Assembly: GCF_002007205.1 (NCBI RefSeq)
Contig: NZ_LAZS01000012.1
Coordinates: 62,001-126,000, forward strand
Reading direction: 5' to 3'
Source of the DNA: Ensifer adhaerens
GTDB taxonomy: Bacteria; Pseudomonadota; Alphaproteobacteria; Rhizobiales; Rhizobiaceae
DNA: 64,000 nt
Shown here: one piece after another, positions 1 through 9,099 of the stretch
Numbering within the stretch: the stretch's first letter is position 1
Layout: every line of letters begins with the position of its first letter
Program-made: the position numbers and the translations under genes
Notes under the pieces: generated by a model
Database searches by the model: none
What the model saw: only the letters and a program-made list of their open reading frames with translations
What the model was told of the DNA's origin: nothing

Positions 1-369
1 GAGGCTTCGCGGCTTGCCGGTGTCAACGTCTCCAACATGCGCATCTGGATCTTTGCGCTGCAGGGCCTCGTCTGTGCCGTTGCCGGCGTGCTTCTCGCCT
101 CACGCATCACATCCGGCCAGCCGAATGCGGCGACCGGGCTTGAACTCTCCGTCATCTCGGCCTGCGTGCTCGGCGGCGTCTCGCTTGCCGGCGGCCGCGC
201 AGCGATGACCGGCGTGATCGTCGGTGTTCTTATCATGGGCATTGCCGAGAACGTCATGAACCTGCTCAACATCCAGGCCTTCTACCAGTATGTCGTGCGC
301 GGCCTGATCCTTCTGCTCGCGGTGCTGCTCGACAATCTGCGCTCGGCTGCCGCCGGTCGTCGCAGTTAG
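1..369 (+). CDS. Sugar ABC transporter permease (RbsC/AraH family), 3' end only
   Basis: The frame is open from the first base, so this is the last 122 residues of a gene that starts outside the window. It encodes the C-terminal membrane segments of an inner-membrane permease. Alternating hydrophobic stretches and the glycine-rich loop ISACVLGGVSLAGGRA are typical of the BPD_transp_2 family, which imports pentoses and hexoses (RbsC, AraH, XylH). The ending FYQYVVRGLILLLAVLLDNL is also characteristic. The stop lies 3 bp before an aldose 1-epimerase, so the two are probably co-transcribed and the substrate is an aldose. Which sugar cannot be told from this fragment. Confidence 0.85.
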   Translation, partial: EASRLAGVNVSNMRIWIFALQGLVCAVAGVLLASRITSGQPNAATGLELSVISACVLGGVSLAGGRAAMTGVIVGVLIMGIAENVMNLLNIQAFYQYVVRGLILLLAVLLDNLRSAAAGRRS

Positions 370-372
370 GGC

Positions 373-1296
373 ATGACGAAAGACATCGCCCTCCTCGAAA
401 ACGAAGAAGGGCTCACCGTGGAGGTGAGCCCGCTAGGCGGGGCGATCCTGTCGGCCCGCTGGTGCGGCGTTCCTGTGTTCGCACCGACGCCGGCACCGGG
501 GCTTGCCTCGCAAGTGTTCGGCGCCGAGGCCTGCTTTCCGTTGGTGCCCTTCGGCAACCGCATCGAGGCCAATGGCTTCCAATTCGACGGTCGCGACTAC
601 AGGCTGGCGGCCAACACCAGCGATCCGCTCGTTTTACACGGAGACGGCTGGCTTGGGCGTTGGTCGATCCTGCAGCGCGACCGGCAATCGCTCACCCTTC
701 GCTTTGACCAAGAGGCAAGCTTCGCCACACCTTTTGCCTATGAAGCGGTCGAGACGATCGCCATCGACGGAGCACGCCTGATCCTCTCGCTCTCCATTAC
801 CAACCGCGCCGACCAGGCCCTGCCCTACGGACTGGGCTTCCATCCATACTTTCCGCGCACGCCTGAAACGCGCCTCGTCGCCCGTGCCGACCGATGTTGG
901 AGCGAACGGGAAGGTCATCTGCCAGACCGCCCCGTCCCCATTTTTCAGAACATGAACTTTGCCTCCGGCTCCCCCTTGCCGCCGGATTGGCTGAACAATG
1001 CCTTCGACGGCTGGGATGGACGAGCCCGCATCGAATGGCCGGAAACGGGGCTCGCCGCTTCGCTGGAAGCCGATGGGCATTTTCGGTTCTTCGTTCTCTA
1101 CTCGCCGTCGGCGACAAGCAGCTTCTTTTGCTTCGAGCCGATGAGCCACCGGCCGAACGCGCATCGCGATCAACACGATGGCGGTCTGGTAACGGTGGAA
1201 CCTCACCAGTCCCTGACTGGGACGATCGCGCTGCGCATCGAGGAACTGGCAGCGACATCGATGTTATCTCCGTTCGTGCAAAACATAAGCACATAG
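373..1296 (+). CDS. Aldose 1-epimerase (galactose mutarotase family)
   Basis: A 307-residue cytosolic protein predicted to interconvert alpha and beta anomers of an aldose after uptake. Family marks are the substrate-binding arginine in PFGNRIEANGF, the catalytic-type histidine in LVLHGDGW and the second histidine in GLGFHPYFPR. A conserved carboxylate near the C-terminus is harder to place. Length is normal for the family. It starts 3 bp after the ABC permease stop, which argues for one sugar uptake/catabolism operon. Its exact sugar is unknown; a galactose or arabinose role is guesswork from context. Confidence 0.8.
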   Translation: MTKDIALLENEEGLTVEVSPLGGAILSARWCGVPVFAPTPAPGLASQVFGAEACFPLVPFGNRIEANGFQFDGRDYRLAANTSDPLVLHGDGWLGRWSILQRDRQSLTLRFDQEASFATPFAYEAVETIAIDGARLILSLSITNRADQALPYGLGFHPYFPRTPETRLVARADRCWSEREGHLPDRPVPIFQNMNFASGSPLPPDWLNNAFDGWDGRARIEWPETGLAASLEADGHFRFFVLYSPSATSSFFCFEPMSHRPNAHRDQHDGGLVTVEPHQSLTGTIALRIEELAATSMLSPFVQNIST

Positions 1297-1683
1297 GTGT
1301 CGCCTGGGGGGATGCTGCTCATGTCGCTCGCTTTGCGAAGGCCTCGGGCTCCAAATCCCTCGAATCGCTTAAACGCAGTGCCAACCATGTGGCAGTCGAA
1401 CTGGAACGGGAGCAGGGTTTCGTTGCAGTTGCGTAGCGGATGACCCGACCCTCGCGCAAGGACTTGCGCCAAGGTCGCCCTGGTAGTGCCGATTTGGCTT
1501 GCAGCCGGAAGTTCCGCGCTGCTGAATGGTTTGGGCTGCAGCACTGGCGCGTGGCGTCGTGAGCCAGACGCTGCCGCTAGAGTCCAGCGATCCTGACGCG
1601 GTCGTCGGCTGGGAGTCATCATCGCTCGCCTTGATAGAAATCGAACGGCAGACCCGTAAGTTTTCTCGTCGGCAATGCGAAGA
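1297..1683. other. Intergenic stretch, no supported gene
   Basis: This 387-bp gap separates two convergent units, the epimerase (plus) and the aconitase (minus). Open frames exist on both strands but none has a recognisable domain, a good ribosome binding site or low-complexity-free composition. No clear terminator hairpin was found by eye. Confidence 0.4.
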
Positions 1684-4317
1684 CTACTCCAAAGAAGTGT
1701 CGTGGCCTGACGCTGCGTTGGTTAGCAAATTCAGGACCGTCGGCAGGATGCCACCAGCTCTAAGTATCCGGATTTCCGCACGCGTCTCGATGGCTGCGGT
1801 CGCTTCGAAAGTGAAACTGGTTCCGTCCTCCTTTCGAACTGACACCGGCACGGAACAACGAGGCGCGAGAGCGTCTTCCTCGGCATTCACGCTAATGACA
1901 TCCCCTGGCTCAAGCCCCAACCGATCGAGGTCGAATCCCGACGGGAGCCGCAAAGGTAAGATTCCCATGCCAATCAGATTGGTGCGGTGGATACGCTCAA
2001 AGCTCAACGCCAGCACAGCCCGCGCTCCAAGGAGCGAAACGCCCTTGGCCGCCCAGTCGCGCGACGAGCCCATGCCATAGCGTTCACCCGCGACAATGAC
2101 GACCGAGTGGCTATCCTTGCGATAGCGAAGAGCGGCGTCCCAGAGGGGTAACACCTCACCAGAGGGAACATGAACGGTCGAGCCCGCCGGAATGTCGGCG
2201 CCCCCGAACTGGTTGCGCACCGTCTTGTTTGTGAACAGCCCGCGCACCATCGCCTCCCAGTTGCCGCGCCGGGATGCGAACACGTTGAGATCCGTGGCGC
2301 TTTCCCCTCGTTCGACAAGGTACTTCCCCGCAGTCCCACCAACCGGGATGGCACCGGCCGGCGAGATGTGGTCCGTTGTGATGTCATCGCCGAGCACAAG
2401 GAGCGGGTGCGCCTGGTAGTGACCGAGCGAGTTACCTTTGCTGAACCCTGCGAAAGGCGGCCTACGGATGTAGGTCGAATGTTCGTCCCACGGGAAGACT
2501 ACGCTCGTCGGTGCGTCCAGCTTTGCCCATACGACGTTGGCCTCGGCATCATCATAGGCTGGTTTGAAGTCGTCGGCGCTCGATCCTCTTGCCAGGGTCT
2601 CGTCAATCTCGGCGCTAGTGGGCCATAACATTGAAAGCGTTATTTCCTTGCCGTCGGCGGTGGTCGCGATCGGGTCGTGGAGGATATCGATCAATACAGT
2701 TCCCGCGAGCGCGAACGCGACGACCAGGGGCGGCGATGCAAGGAAACCAGCTTCGAGCCGAGGATGGACACGTCCCGGGAAGTTTCGATTGCCTGACAAT
2801 ACCGCCACCGGAACGATCCCACGCTCGTCCATCGCGCCGGAGACCGGCTCCGTCAGCGGGCCCGAATTGCCAATGCAGGTCGTACAGCCATAGCCGACGA
2901 TGCCAAATCCAACTGCTTCCAGATCGTCGAGCAGGCCGGCACGACGCAGGTAACGCTCTGCGGTGGGCGATCCTGGTGCCAGTGAGGTCTTGACCCAGTG
3001 CGCCGGTTTCAGCCCGAATGCCCGGGCCTTGCGAGCCAGGAGGCCCGCTGCGACGACCAGGCGGGGATCGGACGTATTGGTACAGCTGGTGATCGCCGCA
3101 ATCGCAACCACCCCGTGCTCGGGCCGATCCGCGCGCGGGATGCCGCCAGTCACACCGATGAGCGGCTCCATCGCTTGACGCGTTGCACCGGCCGAGAGTC
3201 GATCCTGTGGGCGCATCGGCCCGGCGAGGCTCGCCTCGACCGTGAAAAGATCAAGTTCGACGACGTCGGTGTAGCGCGGATTGGAATTCGGGTCGAACCA
3301 TAGACCCGTGCGTTTGGCATAGGCTTCCACCAACGCACGCTGCTCGGTCGATCGCCCCGTCATTTCGAGATAGCGGATCGTCTGATCGTCGATCGGGAAG
3401 TAGCCGCTGTTTCCTCCGAACTCGGGCGTCATGTTGGCGACGACGGCCCGGTCCCCCGCTGTCAGCGACGAAACGCCCTCGCCGAAGAATTCCACATAGC
3501 GATCCTGCAGATCGATCTTCCGGAGCTGTTCGGTGACAGTGAGCGCAAGGTCGGTCGCGAGTACGCCGCTCTTCAGCTTGCCTGTCAGCTTCACGCCGAT
3601 AACGTCAGGCACCTTGAGCGTGACCGGCATGCCGAAAATCACGCTCTCCGCCTCGAGGCCGCCTACCCCCCAGGCGAGCACGCCGATACCATTGATCATT
3701 GGCGTGTGGCTGTCAGTGCCGATCAGCGTATCCGGCATCACCCAATCGACGCCGTCCACCCGCTTGCCCGTCACGACGGTGGCAAGCCTCTCAAGATTGA
3801 GCGTATGCATGATGCCGGTGCCGGGGGGATGCACCGTGAAGTCGTTCAGCGTGTTCATTGCCCACTTCATGAAGCGATAGCGCTCAGCATTACGCTGGAA
3901 CTCCCGCTCCATGTTCTGCTCCAAAGAACCCGCCTGGCCGAAGAAGTCGACGCCCACCGAATGATCGGTCGAGACATCAACCGGCACAACCGGGTTGAGG
4001 AGTGCGGGATCGCCACCGGCCTCAGCTAACGCGGAGCGCAGGGCCGCGATGTCGACAAGCGCCGGACCGCAGGTGGTGTCGTGCATCAGGACGCGATTGG
4101 GCAGAAACGGAATCTCGGCCTCGCTCGTCCCGGTCTTGAGCCAATCAAGGATCGCGGCCTTTGCCCTCGCTGCATCTCCGCCGCCGGTGCGCAAAACGTT
4201 TTCCAGCAGGACGCGATGAACATAGGGAAGCTGCTTCAGCGCCTCACCCGCCTCCTCGGGCAAGTCGACGATCGTATAGCCAACACCATTGACGTTGAGA
4301 TCTGCAAGCGTTGCCAA
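1684..4317 (-). CDS. acnA: Aconitate hydratase, AcnA type
   Basis: An 877-residue cytosolic [4Fe-4S] enzyme, close to the usual length of AcnA (about 890), isomerising citrate and isocitrate via cis-aconitate. Cluster cysteines are seen at C412 (SCTNTSDP) and C478/C481 (YGCTTCIGNSG). The C-terminal swivel-domain motif YGMGSSRDWAAKG and the ITTDHISPAG loop are present. The start is a TTG at 4317, preceded by AAGGA seven bases upstream; no ATG offers a better site. It is the last gene of the tctCBA-GntR-acn block but has its own 126-bp upstream gap with a candidate operator. Most rhizobia carry a housekeeping acnA elsewhere, so this is likely a second copy dedicated to imported tricarboxylates. 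A 2-methylcitrate-type or other aconitase-family substrate is possible. Confidence 0.85.
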   Translation of the reverse strand: MATLADLNVNGVGYTIVDLPEEAGEALKQLPYVHRVLLENVLRTGGGDAARAKAAILDWLKTGTSEAEIPFLPNRVLMHDTTCGPALVDIAALRSALAEAGGDPALLNPVVPVDVSTDHSVGVDFFGQAGSLEQNMEREFQRNAERYRFMKWAMNTLNDFTVHPPGTGIMHTLNLERLATVVTGKRVDGVDWVMPDTLIGTDSHTPMINGIGVLAWGVGGLEAESVIFGMPVTLKVPDVIGVKLTGKLKSGVLATDLALTVTEQLRKIDLQDRYVEFFGEGVSSLTAGDRAVVANMTPEFGGNSGYFPIDDQTIRYLEMTGRSTEQRALVEAYAKRTGLWFDPNSNPRYTDVVELDLFTVEASLAGPMRPQDRLSAGATRQAMEPLIGVTGGIPRADRPEHGVVAIAAITSCTNTSDPRLVVAAGLLARKARAFGLKPAHWVKTSLAPGSPTAERYLRRAGLLDDLEAVGFGIVGYGCTTCIGNSGPLTEPVSGAMDERGIVPVAVLSGNRNFPGRVHPRLEAGFLASPPLVVAFALAGTVLIDILHDPIATTADGKEITLSMLWPTSAEIDETLARGSSADDFKPAYDDAEANVVWAKLDAPTSVVFPWDEHSTYIRRPPFAGFSKGNSLGHYQAHPLLVLGDDITTDHISPAGAIPVGGTAGKYLVERGESATDLNVFASRRGNWEAMVRGLFTNKTVRNQFGGADIPAGSTVHVPSGEVLPLWDAALRYRKDSHSVVIVAGERYGMGSSRDWAAKGVSLLGARAVLALSFERIHRTNLIGMGILPLRLPSGFDLDRLGLEPGDVISVNAEEDALAPRCSVPVSVRKEDGTSFTFEATAAIETRAEIRILRAGGILPTVLNLLTNAASGHDTSLE

Positions 4318-4363
4318 TGGACGTCCTTCCCCCGAAATCGATACGCGGATGCTGTAAGCAAAT

Positions 4364-4387
4364 TACATATTGTGATTATAAAATGCA
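4364..4387 (-). promoter_or_regulatory. Candidate operator/promoter upstream of acnA
   Basis: An imperfect 24-bp inverted repeat, TACAT and ATGCA at its edges, lies about 47 bp before the aconitase start. Positions 4375-4390 share 15 of 16 bases (ATTATAAAATGCAATC) with 8482-8497 upstream of tctC. Read on the minus strand the shared block contains TATAAT, so it may be a -10 element overlapped by the binding site of the neighbouring GntR regulator. The protein that binds is inferred from context. Confidence 0.5.
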
Positions 4388-4443
4388 ATCATTGTGGAAC
4401 GTAAAAAGATGTCAGAGCCAGGATGGCGGCAGGATACCAGCTA

Positions 4444-5328
4444 CTAGACCTGCGGGGCCTTAATCCGGCTAGCGCCCATGATGTGGGTGTAGAGGAATGC
4501 TGCCGCCTCGGTTCTGCGGCCCGCTTCAAGCAGATCGAGAATGTGGAGATGCTCGGCTGACTGCCTGGGCAAACGGCTGCGGTCAATCGTGATGCGATAC
4601 TCGATCAACCGGCGCAGGCGGTTGATCCTCTTGATCGAGTCCAGAAAGAACTCGTTCTGCGAACACGCAACGAGCATCTCGTGGAAATCGTTGTTCGCTT
4701 TGAAGATTTCGGCGCGAGACCAGGTTTCATACCCGCCCTCCCCAAGTGCTGTTTGAACGGCGCGAGCCTTTTCAAAGGCAGCTTCATCGGCCACGAATGA
4801 TGGCAGCAGCATCGCCTGCTGCTCGATCACCGCACGAAAGACGTAGCCTTCCTCGTAGCTTCGCCGCGACGTCAGCGTCTCCCGGAATGACCAGCCATTG
4901 CCCGGCAGTCGCTCCACCCAGCCCTCTTCGGCAATTCGGTGCAGCGTCTTCAGCAGCCTGGTTCTTGCGACATCGTAGAGACGAATCAGCTCGTTTTCGC
5001 TGACCCGCTCTTGCAGTTTTCCGGCCAAGCGATCCTCGGCAATGCGGAAGTAAAGCGGGTCCTCGTCCTCGCCCTGCGGGGGCGCTTCCTGCTTCGCCGT
5101 GTCAACGTTCGCCGCATCGACCTTCAGAAAATATCCCCGGTTGGGTTCGCCACGCACGATCCCCATCTGCTCGAGCTTCTTCAGAGCCGTGTTCACCGGC
5201 GCCCGGGAAACCCGAAAGGTGTCGGCGAGCATCTGACACGGCAGATGATCGCCAGCGCGCATCTGGTTCGTCTTTACGAACTCAAGGATGTTCGCGGTGA
5301 TTTGAGGGGATACGCTTTGTCTTGCCAT
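4444..5328 (-). CDS. GntR-family regulator with FCD domain and two winged helices
   Basis: A 294-residue cytosolic transcription factor. Residues about 10-70 form a GntR-like winged helix (LADTFRVSRAPVNTALKKL then a wing ending GYFLK). Residues about 95-150 look like a second winged helix (LYDVARTRLLKTLHRIAEEG, wing LPGNGWSF). Residues about 155-285 are an all-helical FCD-type ligand domain with histidines in DFHEM and EHLHILDLLEAG that could hold a metal and a carboxylate ligand. The ATG at 5328 is chosen; an upstream TTG at 5409 would run into tctA. It sits between tctA and acn in the same direction and probably controls both, sensing citrate or a related tricarboxylate. Confidence 0.8.
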   Translation of the reverse strand: MARQSVSPQITANILEFVKTNQMRAGDHLPCQMLADTFRVSRAPVNTALKKLEQMGIVRGEPNRGYFLKVDAANVDTAKQEAPPQGEDEDPLYFRIAEDRLAGKLQERVSENELIRLYDVARTRLLKTLHRIAEEGWVERLPGNGWSFRETLTSRRSYEEGYVFRAVIEQQAMLLPSFVADEAAFEKARAVQTALGEGGYETWSRAEIFKANNDFHEMLVACSQNEFFLDSIKRINRLRRLIEYRITIDRSRLPRQSAEHLHILDLLEAGRRTEAAAFLYTHIMGASRIKAPQV

Positions 5329-5405
5329 GTTTCGTCGTGTGATCTCGGGTCGAGACGGAAGTCGATTTATGCACGAGACGGTGCGATTGCAAACCTCCAG
5401 GAGCC

Positions 5406-6905
5406 TCAATCCTCATCCTGGCGGAATTTTGCCAGTCCCTTGAACAGGAAGGGAAGGACAAGGGCGATCGCAGCAATTGCGATCATGATCGCCGAGCTTG
5501 GATGCTTCAGGAAGACCGTCGGGTCGCCAAGGCTCATCTGCAGCGAACGGCGCAGCGCGTTGTCAGCAAGGGGGCCAAGGATGAGTCCCACAACAGCTGG
5601 AGCGACTGGATAGTCGTAGCGGCGCATCAGGAACCCGACGACACCAAAACCGACAAGCAGCAGCAGTTCGACCACGGACGGGTTCGCCGCGATTGTACCC
5701 ATGGCCGCAAACACCAGGATGCCGCCATAGAGCCAAGGCAACGGTATCGCGAGGAGCCTGACCCAAAGACCGACAAGCGGAAGATTGAGGACGAGAAGCA
5801 TGACGTTGGCGATGAAGAGGCTGGCAACGAGCCCCCAAACGAGATCGGCGTGCTGCGCGAAAAGCAACGGGCCCGGCTGGATATTGTACTGCTGGAAACC
5901 GGCAAGCATGACGGCGGCGGTGGCCGAGGTCGGCAGGCCAAGAGTGAGCAGCGGAACCAGCGTACCTGCCGCAGAGGCATTGTTGGCGGCTTCCGGCCCA
6001 GCGACACCTTCGATGGCACCAGAACCGAATTCCTCCGGCTTGCGGCTGAGCTTGCGCTCCATCGTATAGCTCAAGAACGTCGGGATTTCTGCGCCGCCGG
6101 CAGGCAACGCCCCGATCGGAAAACCGACGGCAGTGCCCCGCAGCCAGGGTTTCCATGACCGCGACCAGTCTTCTTTCGTCATCCAGATCGAACCTTTGAC
6201 CGGGATGGGCTTTTCGGGCTTGAACAGATGACGGCCGGCAACATAGAGGGCTTCGCCAATCGCGAAGAGACCAACTGCGAGTGTCGTTACTTCGACCCCG
6301 TCGAGTAGCTGCGGCACACCGAATGTCAGTCGTGCCTGGCCCGTCAGCTGGTCCAGCCCCATCAGTCCGAGCCAGAGCCCGAAAGCAAGGCTGGTCAGAC
6401 CTCGCAGCGGCGAGGACCCGAAGGTTGCCGAGACCGTGACAAAGGCAATCAGCATCAGCCCGAAGTAATCCCAGGGCGCGAATTTTACAGCGACCTTGAC
6501 GAGAAACGGAGCCACAAAGGCCAGGCCAACGGTCGCGATCAGCGCTGCAACGAAGGATCCGATGGCGGCGGTTGCCAGGGCCGGACCACCGCGCCCTGCC
6601 CGCGCCATCTTGTTGCCTTCGAGCGCTGTGACGACGGCCGCGCTCTCACCGGGCGTGTTCAGCAATATCGCGGTCGTCGAGCCACCATACATACCGCCGT
6701 AGTAAATCCCGGCGAACATGATCAGCGACCCGCCCGGATCGAGCTTGAAGGTGACGGGCAACAGCAGCGCGACGGTCAAGGCAGGGCCGATGCCGGGCAG
6801 CACGCCGACGGCAGTGCCGATGAACACGCCGATCGCCGCGAAGATCAGGTTGGAGGGCTGAATTGCCAGGGCAAAGCCGTGAATGAGGAAATTGATCGCG
6901 TCCAC
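5406..6905 (-). CDS. tctA: Tripartite tricarboxylate transporter, large permease TctA
   Basis: A 499-residue inner-membrane protein with about 11-12 hydrophobic segments, the large subunit of a TTT-family secondary transporter that uses a periplasmic binding protein. Family hallmarks are the loops [20 protein letters not shown] and [18 protein letters not shown], and the later repeat [17 protein letters not shown]. The start is GTG at 6905 with AGGAGG five bases upstream. It lies 9 bp after tctB. The gene order tctC-tctB-tctA is standard. Citrate or tricarballylate is the likely substrate given the aconitase downstream. Confidence 0.93.
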   Translation of the reverse strand: MDAINFLIHGFALAIQPSNLIFAAIGVFIGTAVGVLPGIGPALTVALLLPVTFKLDPGGSLIMFAGIYYGGMYGGSTTAILLNTPGESAAVVTALEGNKMARAGRGGPALATAAIGSFVAALIATVGLAFVAPFLVKVAVKFAPWDYFGLMLIAFVTVSATFGSSPLRGLTSLAFGLWLGLMGLDQLTGQARLTFGVPQLLDGVEVTTLAVGLFAIGEALYVAGRHLFKPEKPIPVKGSIWMTKEDWSRSWKPWLRGTAVGFPIGALPAGGAEIPTFLSYTMERKLSRKPEEFGSGAIEGVAGPEAANNASAAGTLVPLLTLGLPTSATAAVMLAGFQQYNIQPGPLLFAQHADLVWGLVASLFIANVMLLVLNLPLVGLWVRLLAIPLPWLYGGILVFAAMGTIAANPSVVELLLLVGFGVVGFLMRRYDYPVAPAVVGLILGPLADNALRRSLQMSLGDPTVFLKHPSSAIMIAIAAIALVLPFLFKGLAKFRQDED

Positions 6906-6914
6906 TGGGGCCTC

Positions 6915-7391
6915 CTAGAATAGCGCCCGCTCCAGGGGACCTTGCGGCAAAGCAAGGCTCAGGAGTTTGTTGAAGAGAAGGAAGATGACCAGCCCCATGA
7001 GAGCGCCGATCACCAGGTCGACCAAGAGTGCCCTTCGACCGAAAGCGCGTGCCGTGAAGGCGAAGAGCAGCGTCGACCCGAGAACGAATCCAGCTCCCAG
7101 CCAGATCGAGCCGATCAGTCCTGCCAGCGCCAGTGCCACCCAGCCGATCGCCTTCATGTCGATGTCTTCGACTTCGATCGAGGCAGCCTGGAACGCGCTG
7201 ACGACGTGTCCCAACCCCAGCACTACGAAGAAAAGACAGACGAAATATGAGGCGGCGCTGGCGTTCATCCCATAGGTCGCACGTGCGGCCATGCGGCTGG
7301 CGTCCCAGTAGGTGACCGCTGCCATGGCGAACAGAGCCAAGGCGATGACGAGCGCCGGACGGTTCGGCGCCTTCATGATTTTCTCAAACAT
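6915..7391 (-). CDS. tctB: Tripartite tricarboxylate transporter, small permease TctB
   Basis: A 158-residue inner-membrane protein with four predicted helices (for example LVIALALFAMAAVTYW and the tail segment LVIGALMGLVIFLLFNKLL). Size and position between TctC and TctA identify it, since TctB proteins are poorly conserved in sequence. It partners TctA in the membrane. The ATG at 7391 follows the intercistronic hairpin after tctC. Confidence 0.88.
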   Translation of the reverse strand: MFEKIMKAPNRPALVIALALFAMAAVTYWDASRMAARATYGMNASAASYFVCLFFVVLGLGHVVSAFQAASIEVEDIDMKAIGWVALALAGLIGSIWLGAGFVLGSTLLFAFTARAFGRRALLVDLVIGALMGLVIFLLFNKLLSLALPQGPLERALF

Positions 7392-7410
7392 GGGAATTCT
7401 CTCGGCAGGC

Positions 7411-7432
7411 GTGGGAGGGCTGAGCCTCCCAC
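7411..7432 (-). promoter_or_regulatory. Intercistronic stem-loop between tctC and tctB
   Basis: GTGGGAGG and CCTCCCAC form a perfect 8-bp stem around a 6-base loop in the 51-bp gap after tctC. There is no U tract. Such hairpins after binding-protein genes commonly protect the upstream message or dampen readthrough, giving more binding protein than permease. That role here is inferred. Confidence 0.5.
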
Positions 7433-7442
7433 CCGGCAGTCA

Positions 7443-8411
7443 CTATTTGGCGAGACCGATCGACGTCAGGATCGTGCGAACGCGGTCGGTTTCAGACGCG
7501 ATGAAGCCCTTGAACTCATCGGCCGGAGCATAATAGTCCGACCATCCGCGAGCCTTGATCAGATCCTTCCACTGCTGCGACTTGACCGTGTTGTCGACGG
7601 CGGCTTTCAGCGCTTCCAGATCTTTGCCCTCGACATTGGGACCTGCAAAAATGCCGCGCCAGTTCACCAGTTCGATATCCAGCCCCTGAACCTTCAGCGG
7701 CTTTGCCTCGATGCCATCGATCGGCTCCGGATAGGAGATCGCAAGTGCCCGCAGATCGCCGGACTTGATCTGCCCTTCCCATTCGCCATAGCCGGAGACC
7801 CCGGCCGTCGCCTGGCCACCAAGCATAGCGGCAAGTGCCTCACCGCCCCCCGAATACGCAACGTAGTTGATCTTGCTCGGGTCAGCGCCTGCTGCCTTGG
7901 TCACGAGCGCCGCGAGAATATGGTCAGCACCGCCGGCCGATCCGCCAACCCAGATGGTGGTCGCAACGTCCTTCTTGACGGCAGCAAGCAGCTCTTCGAT
8001 CGACTTTATCGGCGAGTCCTTCGGCACAACGATCACCAGCGGGTCGCCGGTCAGGCGAGCAATGGGCGTCACCTGGGTCAGGTCGACAGGCGAGGCATTC
8101 GAGATGCTGGCGCCAACCAGCGTGATGCCGGCGACAAGCAATTGGTCGGAAGAACCTTGAGCACTACCGACAAACTGGGCAAGGCCGACCGTGCCGCCAG
8201 CACCGGGCACGTTGACGACCTGGACGCTTCTCGCTTCGCCTGTCGCCATCATGACCTCCTGAAGCGATCGTGCTGCCGAGTCCCAGCCACCGCCGGCGCC
8301 CGCCGGAGCCGTGATCGTGAGTTCGAGATCACCGGCGGTCGAAGCGCCTGCCTGAAGGGCCGCACCCGTCAATGCCGCCAAGCCGATCGCGATTTTCAGA
8401 AAGTTTCGCAT
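7443..8411 (-). CDS. tctC: Tricarboxylate-binding periplasmic protein TctC
   Basis: A 322-residue periplasmic solute-binding protein of the Bug/TctC family. An N-terminal signal peptide (MRNFLKIAIGLAALTGAALQ, then AGAS) precedes the family opening LTITAPAGAGGGWD and the motif VVNVPGAGGTVGLAQF. The ATG at 8411 is preferred over one 21 bp upstream because GGGAGG lies ten bases before it. It is the first gene of the tct operon, with a candidate operator 60 bp upstream. The ligand, probably citrate or tricarballylate, is inferred. Confidence 0.92.
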   Translation of the reverse strand: MRNFLKIAIGLAALTGAALQAGASTAGDLELTITAPAGAGGGWDSAARSLQEVMMATGEARSVQVVNVPGAGGTVGLAQFVGSAQGSSDQLLVAGITLVGASISNASPVDLTQVTPIARLTGDPLVIVVPKDSPIKSIEELLAAVKKDVATTIWVGGSAGGADHILAALVTKAAGADPSKINYVAYSGGGEALAAMLGGQATAGVSGYGEWEGQIKSGDLRALAISYPEPIDGIEAKPLKVQGLDIELVNWRGIFAGPNVEGKDLEALKAAVDNTVKSQQWKDLIKARGWSDYYAPADEFKGFIASETDRVRTILTSIGLAK

Positions 8412-8470
8412 GTGGACAGTTCCTCCCAACAAATTGGAACGGCATCCCTCCGGCGCCGCTGGAAGAAATC

Positions 8471-8494
8471 TGCATTAAATAATTATAAAAAGCA
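8471..8494 (-). promoter_or_regulatory. Candidate operator/promoter upstream of tctC
   Basis: A near-palindromic 24-bp site (TGCATTA at one edge, AAAGCA at the other, ATAATTAT in the centre) lies 60 bp before tctC. Its right half at 8482-8497 matches the site upstream of acnA in 15 of 16 bases. It contains TATAAT on the minus strand. It is the best candidate for GntR regulation of the tct operon. Confidence 0.5.
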
Positions 8495-8576
8495 ATCCTG
8501 CTTTATGAAGAAGAAATCAGGCGGGCAAAGATACCGTCTCTTCCACGACAATCGAACTGATCGCGATCCGGCAGAA

Positions 8577-9032
8577 TTAGGTCCTACCACCGGATCCTTT
8601 GAGGGCCGGCAGGGAGCCGAAGCCCAAAAGCTCGCCGAGCGCCGAACGCTTGCCCACGAGATCGGCGAGCGTGTATTTGTCGAAAACCGCGACAAAGGCG
8701 GCTGTGGCTTCCGAAAGCACGCTCGGCAAGGCGCAGGCGGGCGCGATACGGCAGCCGTGGCAATCTATCAGATCCGTCAGGCCTTCAGTATGCCGAAGCA
8801 GAGCGCCGAGATTGATCTCGTTCGTCGGCCTCGCGAGGCGTATGCCGCCATTGCGACCGCGCACGGACTCCAGAAACTCAGCGTTCGCAAGGTCTTGAAC
8901 AACCTTCATCATATGGTTTTGCGAGACAGAGAACGTGTCCGATATCTCCCGGATCGAGCTAAGCCCCGATGGCCGTGATCCCAAATAGATCATCAATCGC
9001 ATTGCGTAGTCGGTATATTTGGTGAGCTTCAT
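8577..9032 (-). CDS. nsrR: NsrR, Rrf2-family nitric oxide-sensing repressor
   Basis: A 151-residue cytosolic winged-helix repressor holding an NO-sensitive Fe-S cluster. The Rrf2 opening MKLTKYTDYAMRLMIYLG and the recognition region ISDTFSVSQNHMMKVVQDL match NsrR. Three cysteines are present at C91, C94 and C100 (DCHGCRIAPAC). The last two have NsrR spacing, but the first is two residues closer than in E. coli NsrR. The ATG at 9032 is chosen because it opens exactly at the conserved N-terminus. It is divergent from a haemoglobin fusion and hmp, and two NsrR-like palindromes occupy the shared gap. It likely represses those genes, and perhaps itself, until NO damages the cluster. Confidence 0.9.
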   Translation of the reverse strand: MKLTKYTDYAMRLMIYLGSRPSGLSSIREISDTFSVSQNHMMKVVQDLANAEFLESVRGRNGGIRLARPTNEINLGALLRHTEGLTDLIDCHGCRIAPACALPSVLSEATAAFVAVFDKYTLADLVGKRSALGELLGFGSLPALKGSGGRT

Positions 9033-9062
9033 CGGGGTCTGCGTCAAAAAGTCCGATCCAAA

Positions 9063-9085
9063 AACATGCATTTGATTAGCATCTT
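9063..9085. promoter_or_regulatory. NsrR operator, site A
   Basis: An 11-1-11 inverted repeat. The left arm AACATGCATTT fits the known NsrR half-site AANATGCATTT fully, and the right arm ATTAGCATCTT fits in 8 of 11 positions. It is 31-53 bp upstream of nsrR, placing it well for autoregulation. Confidence 0.75.
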
Positions 9086-9099
9086 TGCTCTCGAATAAA

